NCBI GenBank assembly: GCA_027257055.1
Contig: JAPVLO010000162.1
Location: 1,054,001-1,118,000, forward strand
Direction of reading: 5' to 3'
Length of the DNA: 64,000 bases
From: Cephalopachus bancanus
Lineage: Eukaryota; Chordata; Mammalia; Primates; Tarsiidae
Below are positions 44,471 to 55,035 of the stretch, piece by piece (positions within the stretch are counted from its first letter, which is position 1; every line of letters starts with the position of its first letter). Under the pieces are notes generated by a model. The model was not told the origin of the DNA. It worked only from the letters and a program-made list of their open reading frames with translations, and did not search any database. Both the position numbers and the translations under genes were made by a program.

Positions 44471-45188
44471 GCCATATAAATTGAAAATCTCAACCAGGAA
44501 AATCAGCAATATAATATACAAAGATAAATATCTTTAAGATATTAATTCCTCTTACAAAGCAATACAAATGCTCAGTCTCAGTAGTAATCAATGAAATATA
44601 ATCCTTTATACAATTGAGAAATAATTGTCATCCTATAAGTGTTAGATTAAAAAGAGTGATAATACTTGGAACAGGTAAAATGTGAAGAAATGGACCCTCT
44701 TATATATGAAGTGTGGGGGTACAGTGTTCCAACTATTCTAGGGGCAAGTTGCTCATATATATCAGAAGCCTTTAAAATATTCTTACACTTTGACTCAGTA
44801 ATTCCATTTTTAAGAATTTTGTATAGATATGTATGCTCAGACTATATACATGTATGCTTATCAAATGATGATAATGTAGATTTAAATTTAATAACATAGA
44901 AAGACATGGTGATGAGTAAGAAAATCAGATTAAAAGTAGTTGCACGGTAGGATATCATTTCAAAAATATCAGGAAAAATATCTGGAAGAATGTACATCAG
45001 AATGGTAACAATGATTTTTCTCTGGGTAGTAAGGCTGAGAGTGGTTTTGCTTTTTAAACATTTTTTTTTCTTCTGTACTTAGTAATGAATGCATATTCTT
45101 TCTTTTTAGTCTCATCCTGTATTTTCAGATTCTTTTTATGAAGAACAAATATTATTTTTTATTAATTTGAAAAATAACATCATTTCTA
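44471..45188 (+). mobile_element. Old L1 ORF2 end and 3' UTR, sense
   Basis: 'cagtagtaatcaatgaaata', 'attaaaaagagtgataatac', 'actttgactcagtaattcca' and 'aaatgatgataatg' match the end of L1 ORF2. The following A/T-rich part matches its 3' UTR. Confidence 0.7.
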
Positions 45189-45290
45189 TTTAAAAAAGAA
45201 AAGAAGGGAGGAAGGAGAAAGGAAAAAAGATGGAAGGGGAGAGAAGGGGAGGGAAGGAAAGGGAAGAAGGGAGAAAGGAAAGAAGGAAGC
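45189..45290 (+). repeat. GGAA/GAAA-rich purine tract
   Basis: A homopurine tract following the L1 3' end. Probably its mutated, expanded tail. Confidence 0.93.
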
Positions 45291-45911
45291 CTTTATCTTG
45301 TGTGTTCTTCCAAAGATACTTTATATCAACACAAAATATGTGTGTGTGTTTTAACACAAAGGGTAGGCAGCACGTTCTACACACTGTTCTGTCCTTGCCT
45401 TTCCCACTAGACAGATCATGGTCATGCCAATTTATTCTCCCACCAGTGAAGCATGAGTGCCCCACTCCACCACCATCCACATCTTTGCTAGTACATTGTG
45501 CTACCAAACTTTTTGATCTTTACTGAGTTTTGATGGACTGAAAATAACATCTCATTGTAATTTTAATTTGCATTTCCCTCATTATAAATGAGGTTGAACA
45601 TCCTTTCGTGTGTGTAAGAGCAATTAATTATTTTTTGTCAACTGGATTCACATACTTTGCCCATTTTTCATATAGATTTATAAAGGTTCTTTACATTAAA
45701 AAGAAGGCATTTGTCATGTATGTTTAGAAATATCATGTGTTGTATAATCTTGTCTATACTTGTGTTTTCTTCCCACACAGAAATATGTTATTTTTATATA
45801 GTTGATTTGATTTTGTGTGTGTGTTATGGCCTCATAAATAGAGTCCTTCTCCACACCAAGATTTTGTGTGTGTATACATATGCTTTTAATGCTCCATATT
45901 TTCTCCTAGTG

Positions 45912-46207
45912 CTTTTTTTTTTTTTTTCCAAGTTGGAGTCTCACTCTGTTGCCCAGGCTAGAGTGCCATGGCAAACTCATGGCTACCCCAGCGTCGACCT
46001 GCTGGACTCCAGCAATCCTTCCACCTCAGCCTTCCAACTAACCGGAACTACAGGCGCACACTATCACCGGCTAATTTTTAAAAATTTATTGTAGAGACGA
46101 GGTCTTGCCAAGTTCCCCGAGCTGATCTCGAACCCACGGACTCAGGCAACCCTCCTCCTTGGCTTCCCAAAGTGCTGGGATTACAGGCTGAGCCACCGAG
46201 CCTGGCC
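45912..46207 (-). mobile_element. Alu SINE, T-Alu type, full length
   Basis: T15, 'aagttggagtctcactctgt', 'cagcgtcgacctgctggact', linker 'aatttattgtagagacgagg' and left arm 'ggctgagccaccgagcctgg'. The flanks 'tctagtgctttt' and 'tctagtactttt' are a TSD with one mismatch. Confidence 0.95.
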
Positions 46208-46230
46208 CCTTCTAGTACTTTTACGACTTC

Positions 46231-46502
46231 AGGTTTTTTTGTTGTTTTTTTTGAGACTGGAGGGCGGCACGCTCCCGGCCACCGCAGCCTCGACCTGCTG
46301 GGCTCCAGCGATCCTTCCGCCTCAGCCTTCCAAGTGGCTGGAACTACAGACATGCGCTACCATGCCTGGCTAGTTTTTTGATTTATTGTAGAGATGAGCT
46401 CTCGTCAAGTTGCCCAGGCGGGTCTCGAATCCAGGCTCAGGCAATCCACTCACCTCAGCCTCCCAAAGCACAGGATTACAGGCTGAGTCACCAAGTCCGG
46501 CT
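46231..46502 (-). mobile_element. Alu SINE, T-Alu type, internal deletion
   Basis: 'gcctcgacctgctgggctcc', 'cctggctagttttttgattt' and 'ggctgagtcaccaagtccgg'. The 'tctcactctgtcgcccagac' block next to the tail is deleted. The flanks 'acgacttcaggtttt' and 'atgacttcagtttt' form a TSD. Confidence 0.94.
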
Positions 46503-46919
46503 ATGACTTCAGTTTTAATTTAAATATTTTCTCCAAGCTTTTGATATAAAGAGTGAAGTGGGAATCACCTTTTCTCCTAGTGATGCCCCCAGCCATCCTA
46601 GTCCTACATATTGAACAAATGGTCTTTTCCCCTCTGATATGAGATGCCATTTTATGATATACTGAATTCTCATATTCATTTGAGTCTATTTCTGAACTCT
46701 TTATTCTGTTCTGTTGATTTGAGTGAATATTCTCCAGTACTTCTCTATTTTAATTATGTTTTCACATATGGTAGAGCTGATCTGTTCTCATGACTCTTTT
46801 TTAAAGAGAATTTCCTGGATATTTGTGCATGTTTGTTTTTTTCATATGAATTTGAGAATAAGCTTGTTTGGTTCCAAGAAAAAAGTTATCTAGTTATTTA
46901 AGTGTAAAGCAAGCATAAT

Positions 46920-47212
46920 TTTTTGAGTTGGAGTCTCATCTCACTCTGTCGCCCAGGCTGGAGTGCAATGGCACTCTCACGACAACGCAGCCTCAACCTA
47001 CTGGGCTCAGGGGATCCTTCTGCTTCAGCCTCCCAATTAGCTGGAACTACAGGCATGTGCTACAACACCCAGATAATTTTTTTTTTTTTTTTAATTGTAG
47101 AGACGAGGTCTTGCCATGTTACCCAGGCTGGTCTGGAACCCATGGGCTCAGGCAATCCTCACACCTCAGCTTCCCAAAGTGCTGGGATTACAGGATTAAG
47201 CCACCATGCCTG
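46920..47212 (-). mobile_element. Alu SINE, T-Alu/AluJ intermediate
   Basis: 'gagttggagtctcatctcac' carries a 5-bp duplication; then 'cctcaacctactgggctcag', a T16 linker and 'gggattacaggattaagcca'. It mixes AluJ-like and T-Alu markers. The flank 'tgtaaagca' is repeated. Confidence 0.92.
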
Positions 47213-47230
47213 TCTGTAAAGCATCATTTA

Positions 47231-47405
47231 AGCTCTACAATAAATAAAAAAAAATTAGCCGGGCGTGGTAGCGCGCACCTGTAGTTCCAGCTACTTGGAA
47301 GGCCGAGGCGGAAGGATTGCCGGAACCCAGCAGGTCGAGGCTGTGGTGGCCAGGAGCAGCCACTGCACTCCAGTCTGGGCGACAGAGCGATACTCCAAAA
47401 AAAAA
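47231..47405 (+). mobile_element. Alu SINE, T-Alu type, 5'-truncated
   Basis: Starts at the linker 'ctctacaataaataaaaaa' and keeps the whole right arm to 'gcgacagagcgatactcc' plus A10. It lacks the usual 'aactc' end. It lies 18 bp from the inverted copy at 47212. Confidence 0.94.
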
Positions 47406-47596
47406 AGAATAATTAACATCTGTATAATACTTAGGATCAACATTCTCTATTTCAAGAATGAGGTTTGTAACTTCCATTTTGTGAGCTCTCCTATTGTGTC
47501 CCACATTCATGTTTTAAAATTCCTCATATGGACCTTGCACGTTTACTGCCATTGGTTGTTCCTTCCCATTGTATTTTTAAACTTCTTGCTGTTTTA

Positions 47597-47884
47597 GGCC
47601 AGGAGCGGTGACTCAAGCCTGTAATGCCAGCACTGAGGTGAGAGGATTGCCTCAGTCCAGGAGTTCGAGACGAGCCTGGGCAACTTGGTGAGACCGTGTC
47701 TCTATAATAAATAAAAAAATAAGCCAGGCGTGGTGGCGAGCGCCTGTAGTTCCAGCTACTTGGACGGTTGAGGCAGAAGGATCACCTGAGCCCAGGAGGT
47801 CAAGGCTGCAGTGGCCGTGAGCATGCCACTGCACTCCAGTCTGGGCAACAGAATGAGACTCCTGCTCAAAACAAAAGAAACAAA
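47597..47884 (+). mobile_element. Alu SINE, T-Alu/AluJ intermediate
   Basis: 'ggccaggagcggtgactcaa', 'ataataaataaaaaaataag', 'gtagttccagctacttggac' and 'gactcctgctcaaaacaaaa'. The TSD 'aacttcttgctgtttt'/'aacttcttgtcgtttt' has two mismatches. Confidence 0.93.
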
Positions 47885-48145
47885 ACAAAACAAAAAACTT
47901 CTTGTCGTTTTGTATAGAAGTGCTATGAATTTGCCATACTAATTTTGTATCAGCAGTCTTACAAGGATTCTTACCATTTGTGTTTTTTTCCATGGACTCT
48001 CTTGGGCTTTCAAGTTATGCAATCACATAATTGCACATTACCGATACAATTTTACTTCCTGTTTTCTAATCTGGTGCTCCATTTCTTTTTCTTATTTAAC
48101 TTCTTTAGTTAATCCTTTATCTAACTGCTTCTTACTCTCGTGGGA

Positions 48146-48464
48146 ATCCTTCTACAGTTTTATCCTTAAGCTAGACAATGGATTTAGTTAGAAATAAATA
48201 GAAATAGAAAAGTAATCAAAAAACAAAATAGGTATTCCCAGAAGAGGAAATAAAATGACGTATGAATATATGAGAAGATGCTCAACCCTATTAGAGCATT
48301 CTTAGCCTGCCCATTAAATGCTGAAATCCAGATTTTTGTCCTTTGCCGCCTGCTTTTCTCACTGGATGCTCTCTGGGCCACGGCCCCTGTGGCCCAGCAC
48401 AGGCTGGTGGCCCTGAGGTCCACAGCTCTAGGACTGACCTTTCCCCAGAGCATCCGTTGTGTAT
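48146..48464. other. Unassigned stretch
   Basis: AT-rich then GC-richer sequence. An overlapping frame pair at 48278-48509 has no recognised domain. Confidence 0.35.
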
Positions 48465-48990
48465 ATTCAGCAGCCTCCTAAACAACCTCACTGTGTTGCC
48501 TGCAAGCACCTCAAACTCAACACGCTCAACACTGAACCCATCGTCTCAACCACCAAACCTCTCTCCCTTAATTGGCAAGCTGGCCTGTCTTCTGCCCCTC
48601 CTCCCAGGTGAAGCCTCCGCCCGTCTCCTCATCCTGCCTGTTCAATCAAGTCTTGCTGTACATTTATCTTCTAAATATTTGCTTTGATTTGCCTTCTCCC
48701 ACCCTCCACTTATTTCTTGGTTCAGACTCTCATATCTTCCCCTTCCCGGGCTATTGCAAGCGTCTCCTAAATGGATTTTCCTTCTCCATTCCTGATCCTT
48801 TTAGAATCAGCTTCCAGAATTATTGCTGTCAAGGTGTATCTCCAAAACACGGAATCAATCCTATCTCTTTCTTTCTTTCAACCCGTAAGTGGCTCTCCAT
48901 TGCTGCAGGGATGAAGCCCAAGCCCACGCCAGAGTCTACAGAGTTCCTGTGGCCAGATCTCACGAAGCTTTGCTTTCCTGGCAGCTGTGC
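48465..48990 (+). mobile_element. L2 LINE, ORF2 3' part
   Basis: 'cacctcaaactcaacacgct', 'gggctattgcaagcgtctcc', 'taagtggctctccattgctg' and 'agggatgaagcccaagccca' follow L2 ORF2 towards its 3' end. Confidence 0.75.
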
Positions 48991-48994
48991 TGAA

Positions 48995-49306
48995 GATACC
49001 GAAGCCTACTAGTAACACTGTCTGGTCATCTTAACCCCAACCAGGACATACTGAACCTTACTAGTAATACCATGTTAGCCATCTAAGCCACCACCCAGGG
49101 AATACCTGAAGCCTATCAATAATACTATGCTGATCATCTTAACCCCGCCCAGGTGATACTGAAGCCTCCTAGTAACACCGTGCTGGTCATCTTAACTACC
49201 ACCCAGAGGATACTGACGTCTACTAGTGATACCATGCTGGTCTTCTTAACCCCACCCAGGGGATACTGACACCTACTAGTCATACGGTGTTGGTCATCTT
49301 AATCAG
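48995..49306 (+). repeat. 53-54 bp minisatellite, about six units
   Basis: Units start near 48995, 49047, 49100, 49155, 49209 and 49262. Each contains a 'gatactgaagcctactagta' variant, then a 'gtgctggtcatcttaacccc' variant and 'acccagg'. The units have diverged by scattered substitutions, so the array is not very recent. Confidence 0.9.
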
Positions 49307-49653
49307 CACACAACCTCTCGGTCTAGGTTGCCAGCATCTTCTCTCGAAGCGTGCTGCTTGTCACATACCACATTTTGATTTGAGGTTTTTATATCTCTGT
49401 CAAGCCAATATATGCATGTGGTTTCAAACATCAGATTGTATGAAAAGGTTGATAATAACCAAAACCCAATCCAGGCCCACCTCTCCCATGCCTAGGGCCA
49501 CTTCCTGGGGCAACCACTTTTCACTCCTTCAGCTATTTCTTTGGTATTTATTATCCTATCTCCAAAAATATATATGCATATAGTTATTTCCTGATTTATC
49601 AGATTTACACACCACTTTTACTCCCTATCTAACATATGAGAGTTTCATTCTAT
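49307..49653. other. Unassigned, possibly antisense L1-related
   Basis: 'ccacttttcactccttcagc' and the following AT-rich part may belong to an old repeat. Not assigned. Confidence 0.3.
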
Positions 49654-49885
49654 ATTTACTTTGGCAGCCATGTTTAAGATGTTTTAACTTCCAGGAGCAC
49701 CCCCCCCCCACGGGTTTTCCTTTTTAGTGTTGTGGACTAATTAGAGGTTTTGTTTGTTTTGTTTCTAGTTCTTTCTCTTCCTTACACGATTTCCATTCCC
49801 TCAGGGGTCTTCTTGTTCTCTTTGTTTCCCTCAGTCTCAGTCACGCTGGACTCTCCTTGGGGGTGGAATATCTTTGGCTGTATCT
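49654..49885 (+). repeat. 232-bp direct duplication, copy 1
   Basis: Matches 51111-51342 in the same order and orientation with roughly ten substitutions. It spans 'atttactttggcagccatgt' to 'aatatctttggctgtatct'. Confidence 0.93.
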
Positions 49886-50503
49886 TTGCCTCTCCTGTTC
49901 TGTCACTATCTTTGGTTAAATAACGCTTACATTATTGTGACTATATAAATATTGTCATCGCAGAATCAATTAGGGAACAAGAATTACATTTGATTTGTGT
50001 GTTTAGATTTTGGGTTTTCCAGGGATTTCTAATTATTTTTGTTTTATTTTGTCACAATCTCCCTTACTCCTTCTTGCTTTCTTCAGAAGCTCTGGCACCT
50101 AGGTATTTTATAGAATCTCCTTTTTCTCAGGACACATCCCCTTGCATGAACGCTTTGTCCGCAGACTCCAAGCTGGACAGCATTCCCTGCGCTTATCCTC
50201 AGCTTTCAGCCCAGGATGTTTCCCAACTGCTCTCCAGCATGGAGCCATTGTCTCTGCATTTTTGGGGGGTCTGCTTTTCTTAGCTTATTCCTTTATTTTA
50301 CTGGAACACATGATTAATAACTTCCATAAATAGGAGGCCGAGTCCTTACATATCTGAAAAATGTCTTTATTCTACCCTAATGCTTGTTGATAATTTGTCT
50401 GAGTGTTGAATTCTGGGTTGAAATTACTTTCACCCTGAGTTCTGAAGGCCAGGTTGCTCTGCATTCTAGGGTCTGATGTTGCCATTAAGAATTCTCATGC
50501 CTA
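49886..50503. other. Spacer of the 232-bp duplication, probably old L1-type repeat
   Basis: From about 50340, 'tacatatctgaaaaatgtct', 'ttgttgataatttgtctgag' and 'ttgaattctgggttgaaatt' belong to a common antisense old L1-type repeat that continues past 50670. The first part is unassigned. Confidence 0.4.
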
Positions 50504-50670
50504 GGGCAGGCGTGGTGGCGCATACCTGTAGTCCCAGCTACTCAGGAGGCTAAAGCAGGAGGATTGCCTGTGCCCAGGAGTTCAAAGCTGTAGTGTGCTG
50601 TGACAGCACCTGTGAATAGCTACTGCACTACAGCCTGGGCAACATAGTACAACCCCGTCTCTTAAAAAAA
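50504..50670 (+). mobile_element. 7SL-like Alu monomer (FAM/FRAM fossil)
   Basis: 'ggcgtggtggcgcatacctg' and 'gtagtcccagctactcagga' give the 7SL 5' domain. 'cacctgtgaatagctactgc' and 'ctgggcaacatag' then give the 7SL 3' domain. The 'cctgtgaatagc' sequence is present in 7SL RNA but lost from Alu dimers. The central S domain is missing between them. No functional 7SL gene can be made from it. Confidence 0.82.
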
Positions 50671-51110
50671 TACAAATTCAGATGTATTGTAATGTTCACT
50701 GGGAGTTAATATTTTCTCTCTGGAAGTTTTTTGGTTATTCTCACTGTCTCTGATATGCTGAGATTTTGGGTTGACATACCTCATTGTGGAGCTATGTTCA
50801 TTCTTTGTGCTGGGTGGCTCAATGGACCCTTTAAAGACCTCTAACTGTCACGGTTGAGAATTTTCCTGCATTATTTATTTGATCATTTCTCCCCTAAATT
50901 TTCTCTGCTCTTTTTGGCACTCCTATTAGTTTAATATTAACCTAACAACTTGATTCTCTATTCATCTCTGTTATCTTTTCCTTCTGCCTTGTTACTCTGC
51001 CTTCTGGAAGAGTTTCTCAGCTTCATCTTCCAATTTTACTGAATGTGTATTTTCTGCTTTCTGTGAAGTTTTCTTAACCTCATCTTCAATTCTATGGAAT
51101 ATTTACTTTG
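50671..51110 (-). mobile_element. Probable antisense old L1-type segment
   Basis: 'ctctctggaagttttttggt', 'gctgggtggctcaatggacc' and 'tctcagcttcatcttccaat' resemble the antisense of an old L1-class repeat. Subfamily not resolved. Confidence 0.45.
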
Positions 51111-51342
51111 GCAGCCATGTTTAAGATGTTTTAACTTCCAGGAGCACTTTCTCCCCCCCCCCCACCGCGGGTTTTTCTTTTTAGTATTGTGGACTAATTA
51201 GAGGTTTTGTTTGTTTTGTTTCTAGTTCTTTCTCTTCCTTACATGATTTCCATTTCCTCAGGGGTCTTTTTGTTCTCTTTGTTTCCCTCAGTCTCAGTCA
51301 CGCTGGACTCTCCTTGGGGGTGGAATATCTTTGGCTGTATCT
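51111..51342 (+). repeat. 232-bp direct duplication, copy 2
   Basis: Partner of 49654-49885. This copy reads smoothly into the old repeat on its left side, so it is probably the original and the 49.7-kb copy the derivative. Confidence 0.93.
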
Positions 51343-51899
51343 ATGTTTTTAAGAATACGACGCTGCTTATTTTGGAGCTGTGTGTACGTGAGTGTGGTTT
51401 TGTCAGTAGCTGAGCTTGACTCTGGGTTTCCAGGGGGAGCCAGCTCAGTGAGATCCTCGCAGATCTGTCCTCTGGGACAAGTCAATCTTCCTGAGGAGAA
51501 ACTTGCAGTCTCCTGGCTGAGTGGTAGAGCCCTGCCTGTAAATATTTTGTTTGGTGTAGGGGTTGGCTGTTATTTAAGTGGACTTTTAAATAATCCCCCT
51601 ATTCTGGTACCAGCTCTCATTCCGGCCTTCTGCCACACCTGGCCCTTAGGGGACCCTTCTCAGGGGTTCTCCAGGGGGAAATAAGCTCCTCCTTCCCAAC
51701 ACCCACTTCTTCAAGGACTCTAAGTTAATACTTCCTCCTCTCTTCGACATCACTGTCCCATACCTCCACGTCCACCTGCTCTGAGTCTTCTGGAATTTGG
51801 TGGAAGCATCACATCTGTGGATGACTCTCTCTCTTCCTCGTTGCATGTTAATGTGTTTGTTTGTTTAAGAAAATCCCCTTCCTATAAGTCTAAAGGAAC
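51343..51899. other. Unassigned stretch, nothing recognised
   Basis: Possibly a continuation of the same old repeat. No gene signal. Confidence 0.35.
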
Positions 51900-52085
51900 C
51901 TTGGGAGGAAAGAAGGATGAATATGTATTTAATCCTCCATTTGATGGGACTGTTTCACTGTTGGCTGAGCTCCCAGGGACAATAGCTGCTTCTAAATCAT
52001 CTTTGTGTCCCCAGAGTTGAGCACAGTGAGTGGCATAGGTCAGCCAACAGTCTGTAAAATATCCGTTGAACAAAATTGACCCTAC
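51900..52085 (+). mobile_element. L2 LINE 3' end
   Basis: 'tctttgtgtccccagagttg', 'agcacagtgagtggcatagg' and 'aaaatatccgttgaacaaaa' match the L2 3' terminus. Confidence 0.65.
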
Positions 52086-52934
52086 TGTCTCTCTGAATCT
52101 CTCAGGCTTAGTACAGTGCCTGAATTGGCCAGGAGAACAAGGGGCTTGCAAATCATGTCACATACAGAGCGCTGAAGGGCCCGTAGACATTCTGTCTGGA
52201 GAACAGATGATAGTTGGGGGGTGGGTGTATGGGGTTTATGGTCATCTACAAATATCAGGGAGATTTCATGTAGAAGAACTGATACTATGTGGCCTCGGGG
52301 GACATGGCCAGGACCAGGGGTGGGAGATAGTCAATGACAGCTCGGTGTCTTATATGCAATCACTTTCAACAACCAGCACCCTGATGATGGAACTGACTAC
52401 CCAGAGAGTGGATGAGTTCCCGACCCTGGAAATGTCCCAGCAGAGCTGGACAACCAGCTACTAGAATTTCTGTAGAGAAAATTCAGCTTACTGGCTGAGA
52501 GAGTGGGACGAGAGCCTTTTTTAACTCTGCCAGAACTAAAACACCTTCTTTTATAGCAAATATCTGATAATATCTCCTTTATTATCCTGAAATAAAACAA
52601 CAGAGTAAAATCTACTTTTAAAAAACAGTGTATTCTTTTTTAATCAATACAACTTCTGACAGATTAAAATGACGTATTTATACTATAAGAATAGGCATTT
52701 CAACATGTAAATGTTCAGGCATGATCATGCATAATAGAATAAAATGACATGCTTGTGATTATATGTAGTTAATGAACTGGTGAAAATGCAGACTGACACA
52801 GGTGTGTTGTTTCGATGACTCAATTACTGCCAGGACTTTGCCTTCGGAGATGTGATTTTTCAAAATGACACACAACCCTCAGTAAAGTTCTAAAATACAA
52901 TCTCTCTTCGATTTTTCTGGGACCAACATTGTGG
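52086..52934. other. Unique stretch, no gene identified
   Basis: A plus-strand open frame at 52066-52464 is not low-complexity but has no recognisable family and begins inside an L2 end. The AT-rich 52540-52800 holds nothing named. 'ctgaaataaaac' lies near 52588. Confidence 0.35.
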
Positions 52935-53072
52935 CCATATTTTTTGTTGTTGTAGAGACAAGGTCATGCTGTGTTGCTCAGGCTGGACTCAAACTCCTGA
53001 CCTCAAGAGATCCTCTCACCTCAGCCTCCTGGGTGGCTAGAACTACAGGTAAATGCCACCAGGCCCAGTATT
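52935..53072 (-). mobile_element. Alu-related monomer (FLAM type)
   Basis: 'gttgtagagacaaggtcatg', 'caaactcctgacctcaagag' and 'ggctagaactacaggtaaat'. One arm. Confidence 0.82.
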
Positions 53073-53307
53073 CCTTGATTCATATGCTGAAACATTCCTA
53101 GACCACTCAACTGTGTTTATCTGTTAGCCATAGTTCATAGGTAATCTGAACAGGTTTTTACTGCGTGGCAAGGCATTTGAGAGCCACGGAAGATAGGGGA
53201 CACATCTTTGCTGTGTAGGACAGAATCGTGCATCACATGAGACCAGGTAAACCTGGCCTCTACCTACTAAATGTCAGTAATATTCCTCGAATCATTGTGA
53301 CAATCGA

Positions 53308-53480
53308 AAGTGTCCCCACATAGTACCAAAATGCCCGCAGGGGTCACTACTGCCTGATAGCCAGTAGTTGATGAACTAGTTGATCACTAAAGTCCCTTCC
53401 AATGCTGGGATCCCTGGGGTCCCTTAGGAGCTGGAGAGTCAGCAGTGGGCAGGGGAGTCTGTCGGTCTCCAGCCTCTAGA
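53308..53480 (+). repeat. 173-bp direct duplication, copy 1
   Basis: Identical to 54167-54339 at 171 of 173 positions, same orientation, 859 bp apart. The differing bases are G at 53364 and G at 53373. Confidence 0.95.
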
Positions 53481-54166
53481 GCCATCTGGACTGCTGGGCA
53501 CAGAGCAGAAGTTGCTGCTGGGGACATCTGTGGGGCTTCCTCCTTCCTAACAGATCTGGGCCATCCAAGGAACCAGCAGCCATTACCCCTTAAAGGAGGT
53601 TCACTGGGTGGGTGTGGCTGCCCCTGCACTTGACCTTCCTGAAACAAAGGGCAGGAAACTTGACTTAGGAGTTGATGGCATCGGTGGTGTTCCACATCGC
53701 CCTTGGTGCCCCTCCTTACTTGCCATTCAGCTTGGCTAATCCCCAAGCCTGAAGCCAACCGCCATCTTCACCCTTCTCGCCTCCTGAGCATCTGTTGTTG
53801 GAAACAGTGCAAGGCCGTGCTGGCTGCGAGGGCTGCTGCAGACAGGGGACACTGCCTTCCCCTCCACCCTACTCCCCAGAGCCTCGGCCACCAACTCAGG
53901 CTGCCCAAGCCAGTGTCTCCTCCTGGCAGTCAGCAGAGTACTTTGTGCCTGTCAGAGACCATGAATGGGAACTACTTTCTCATCCTCCCTTCTCCAGGAT
54001 GAATTCCTCCTCTCTCCTTGATCTGAAGGACATCTCTCCCCGGACCTCTGAGAGGTGGCTCTGTCCTTGTCTTCTCTCCCCATGTCTCTACCCATTTTTA
54101 ACTCTTTCCTCTCAGCTAGTGACCCAAGCATCAAACCCTGATGCTAGACGTCCTCGCATAGTACCA
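53481..54166. other. Unique spacer of the 173-bp duplication
   Basis: Unique sequence with moderate GC content. Open frames here have no recognisable domain. Confidence 0.4.
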
Positions 54167-54339
54167 AAGTGTCCCCACATAGTACCAAAATGCCCGCAGG
54201 GGTCACTACTGCCTGATAGCCACTAGTTGATCAACTAGTTGATCACTAAAGTCCCTTCCAATGCTGGGATCCCTGGGGTCCCTTAGGAGCTGGAGAGTCA
54301 GCAGTGGGCAGGGGAGTCTGTCGGTCTCCAGCCTCTAGA
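54167..54339 (+). repeat. 173-bp direct duplication, copy 2
   Basis: Partner of 53308-53480. Its C at 54223 and C at 54232 complete an 18-bp perfect palindrome, 'actagttgatcaactagt' (54222-54239), that copy 1 lacks. Confidence 0.95.
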
Positions 54340-54559
54340 AGCAGTGCTTAAATTGTCTGCTCCATCTTCTTCAGCGAGTCGTGCTCTTTTTCCTGAACAT
54401 CTGGCTTTGTCCTCAGGCGTTCTGTTTCCTCCTCGGATCCATTCTTTCGAGTTTGTCTTTGCTGGCTCCTTCTCACTTCTCCAACCTCCTTCCCCTTCTC
54501 CTTCTCCCTTTCCTCCAGTCTCCCTTTCAGTCGCAGGATCCCCGAGCTTTGTCTATCCT
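54340..54559. other. Pyrimidine-rich stretch
   Basis: Long T/C-rich sequence at 54400-54560. It may be the start of the L2 that follows. Confidence 0.35.
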
Positions 54560-55035
54560 CCTCATCTCCCTTTCCTGCTCTAAATGATCGCACTCACTCC
54601 TGTGGCTTCAGCAACCCCCTTTGGCTGCTGTTGACACTCACATCTACATCCAGTCTCAACTCCTGAGCTCTGGTCCCAAATCCACCCGCTGATGTCTGCC
54701 ACTCATGTGACCCCATGGCATGGCACCACTCTGCGTAGTTGCTGGAACTGCACCCTAGTCACACACAACTTCTCTCTTTCCAGCCTCACATTTAAGGCAA
54801 TCCAGATCCTCTCAGAACTGTCTCCTGAACCCAACCCTCCTCTCCATCCCCTCTGCCACCCCCCAATCATTAGGCCTCTGGATTCTTAGAGTCCCGACTA
54901 CTGGTGTCAACAGCCACCAGGTTTTCTCAATTCTGATTCTCCCACTTACTCTCCTAGAGTTCTCCACCATGAACGAAGGCCAATCTGCTCATGATATTCT
55001 TCTCCTTCCTACCTAAAGCCTCTCACAGGCTTCTC
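54560..55035 (+). mobile_element. L2 LINE fragment
   Basis: 'cagtctcaactcctgagctc', 'gcaatccagatcctctcaga' and 'taaagcctctcacaggcttc' follow L2 ORF2 loosely. Very diverged. Confidence 0.5.

Larger units (their letters stand above)
45500..48145 (-). mobile_element. Old L1 ORF2 fragment, antisense, broken by six Alu copies
   Basis: 'tttaatttgcatttccctca', 'tactttgcccatttttcata', 'tattctgttctgttgatttg', 'gtggttccaagaa'-type motifs near 46880 and 'tcctcatatggacctt' follow antisense ORF2. The remnants lie at 45500-45911, 46503-46919, 47406-47596 and 47885-48145. Confidence 0.65.

Noticed and set aside
48995..49306. Regularly spaced repeats as a CRISPR-like array
   Set aside because: The whole unit repeats without unique spacers, and the surrounding DNA is mammalian. 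It is a minisatellite.
50504..50670. A functional 7SL RNA or other small RNA gene
   Set aside because: The central 7SL domain is missing and many changes are present. No intact Pol III gene context is seen.
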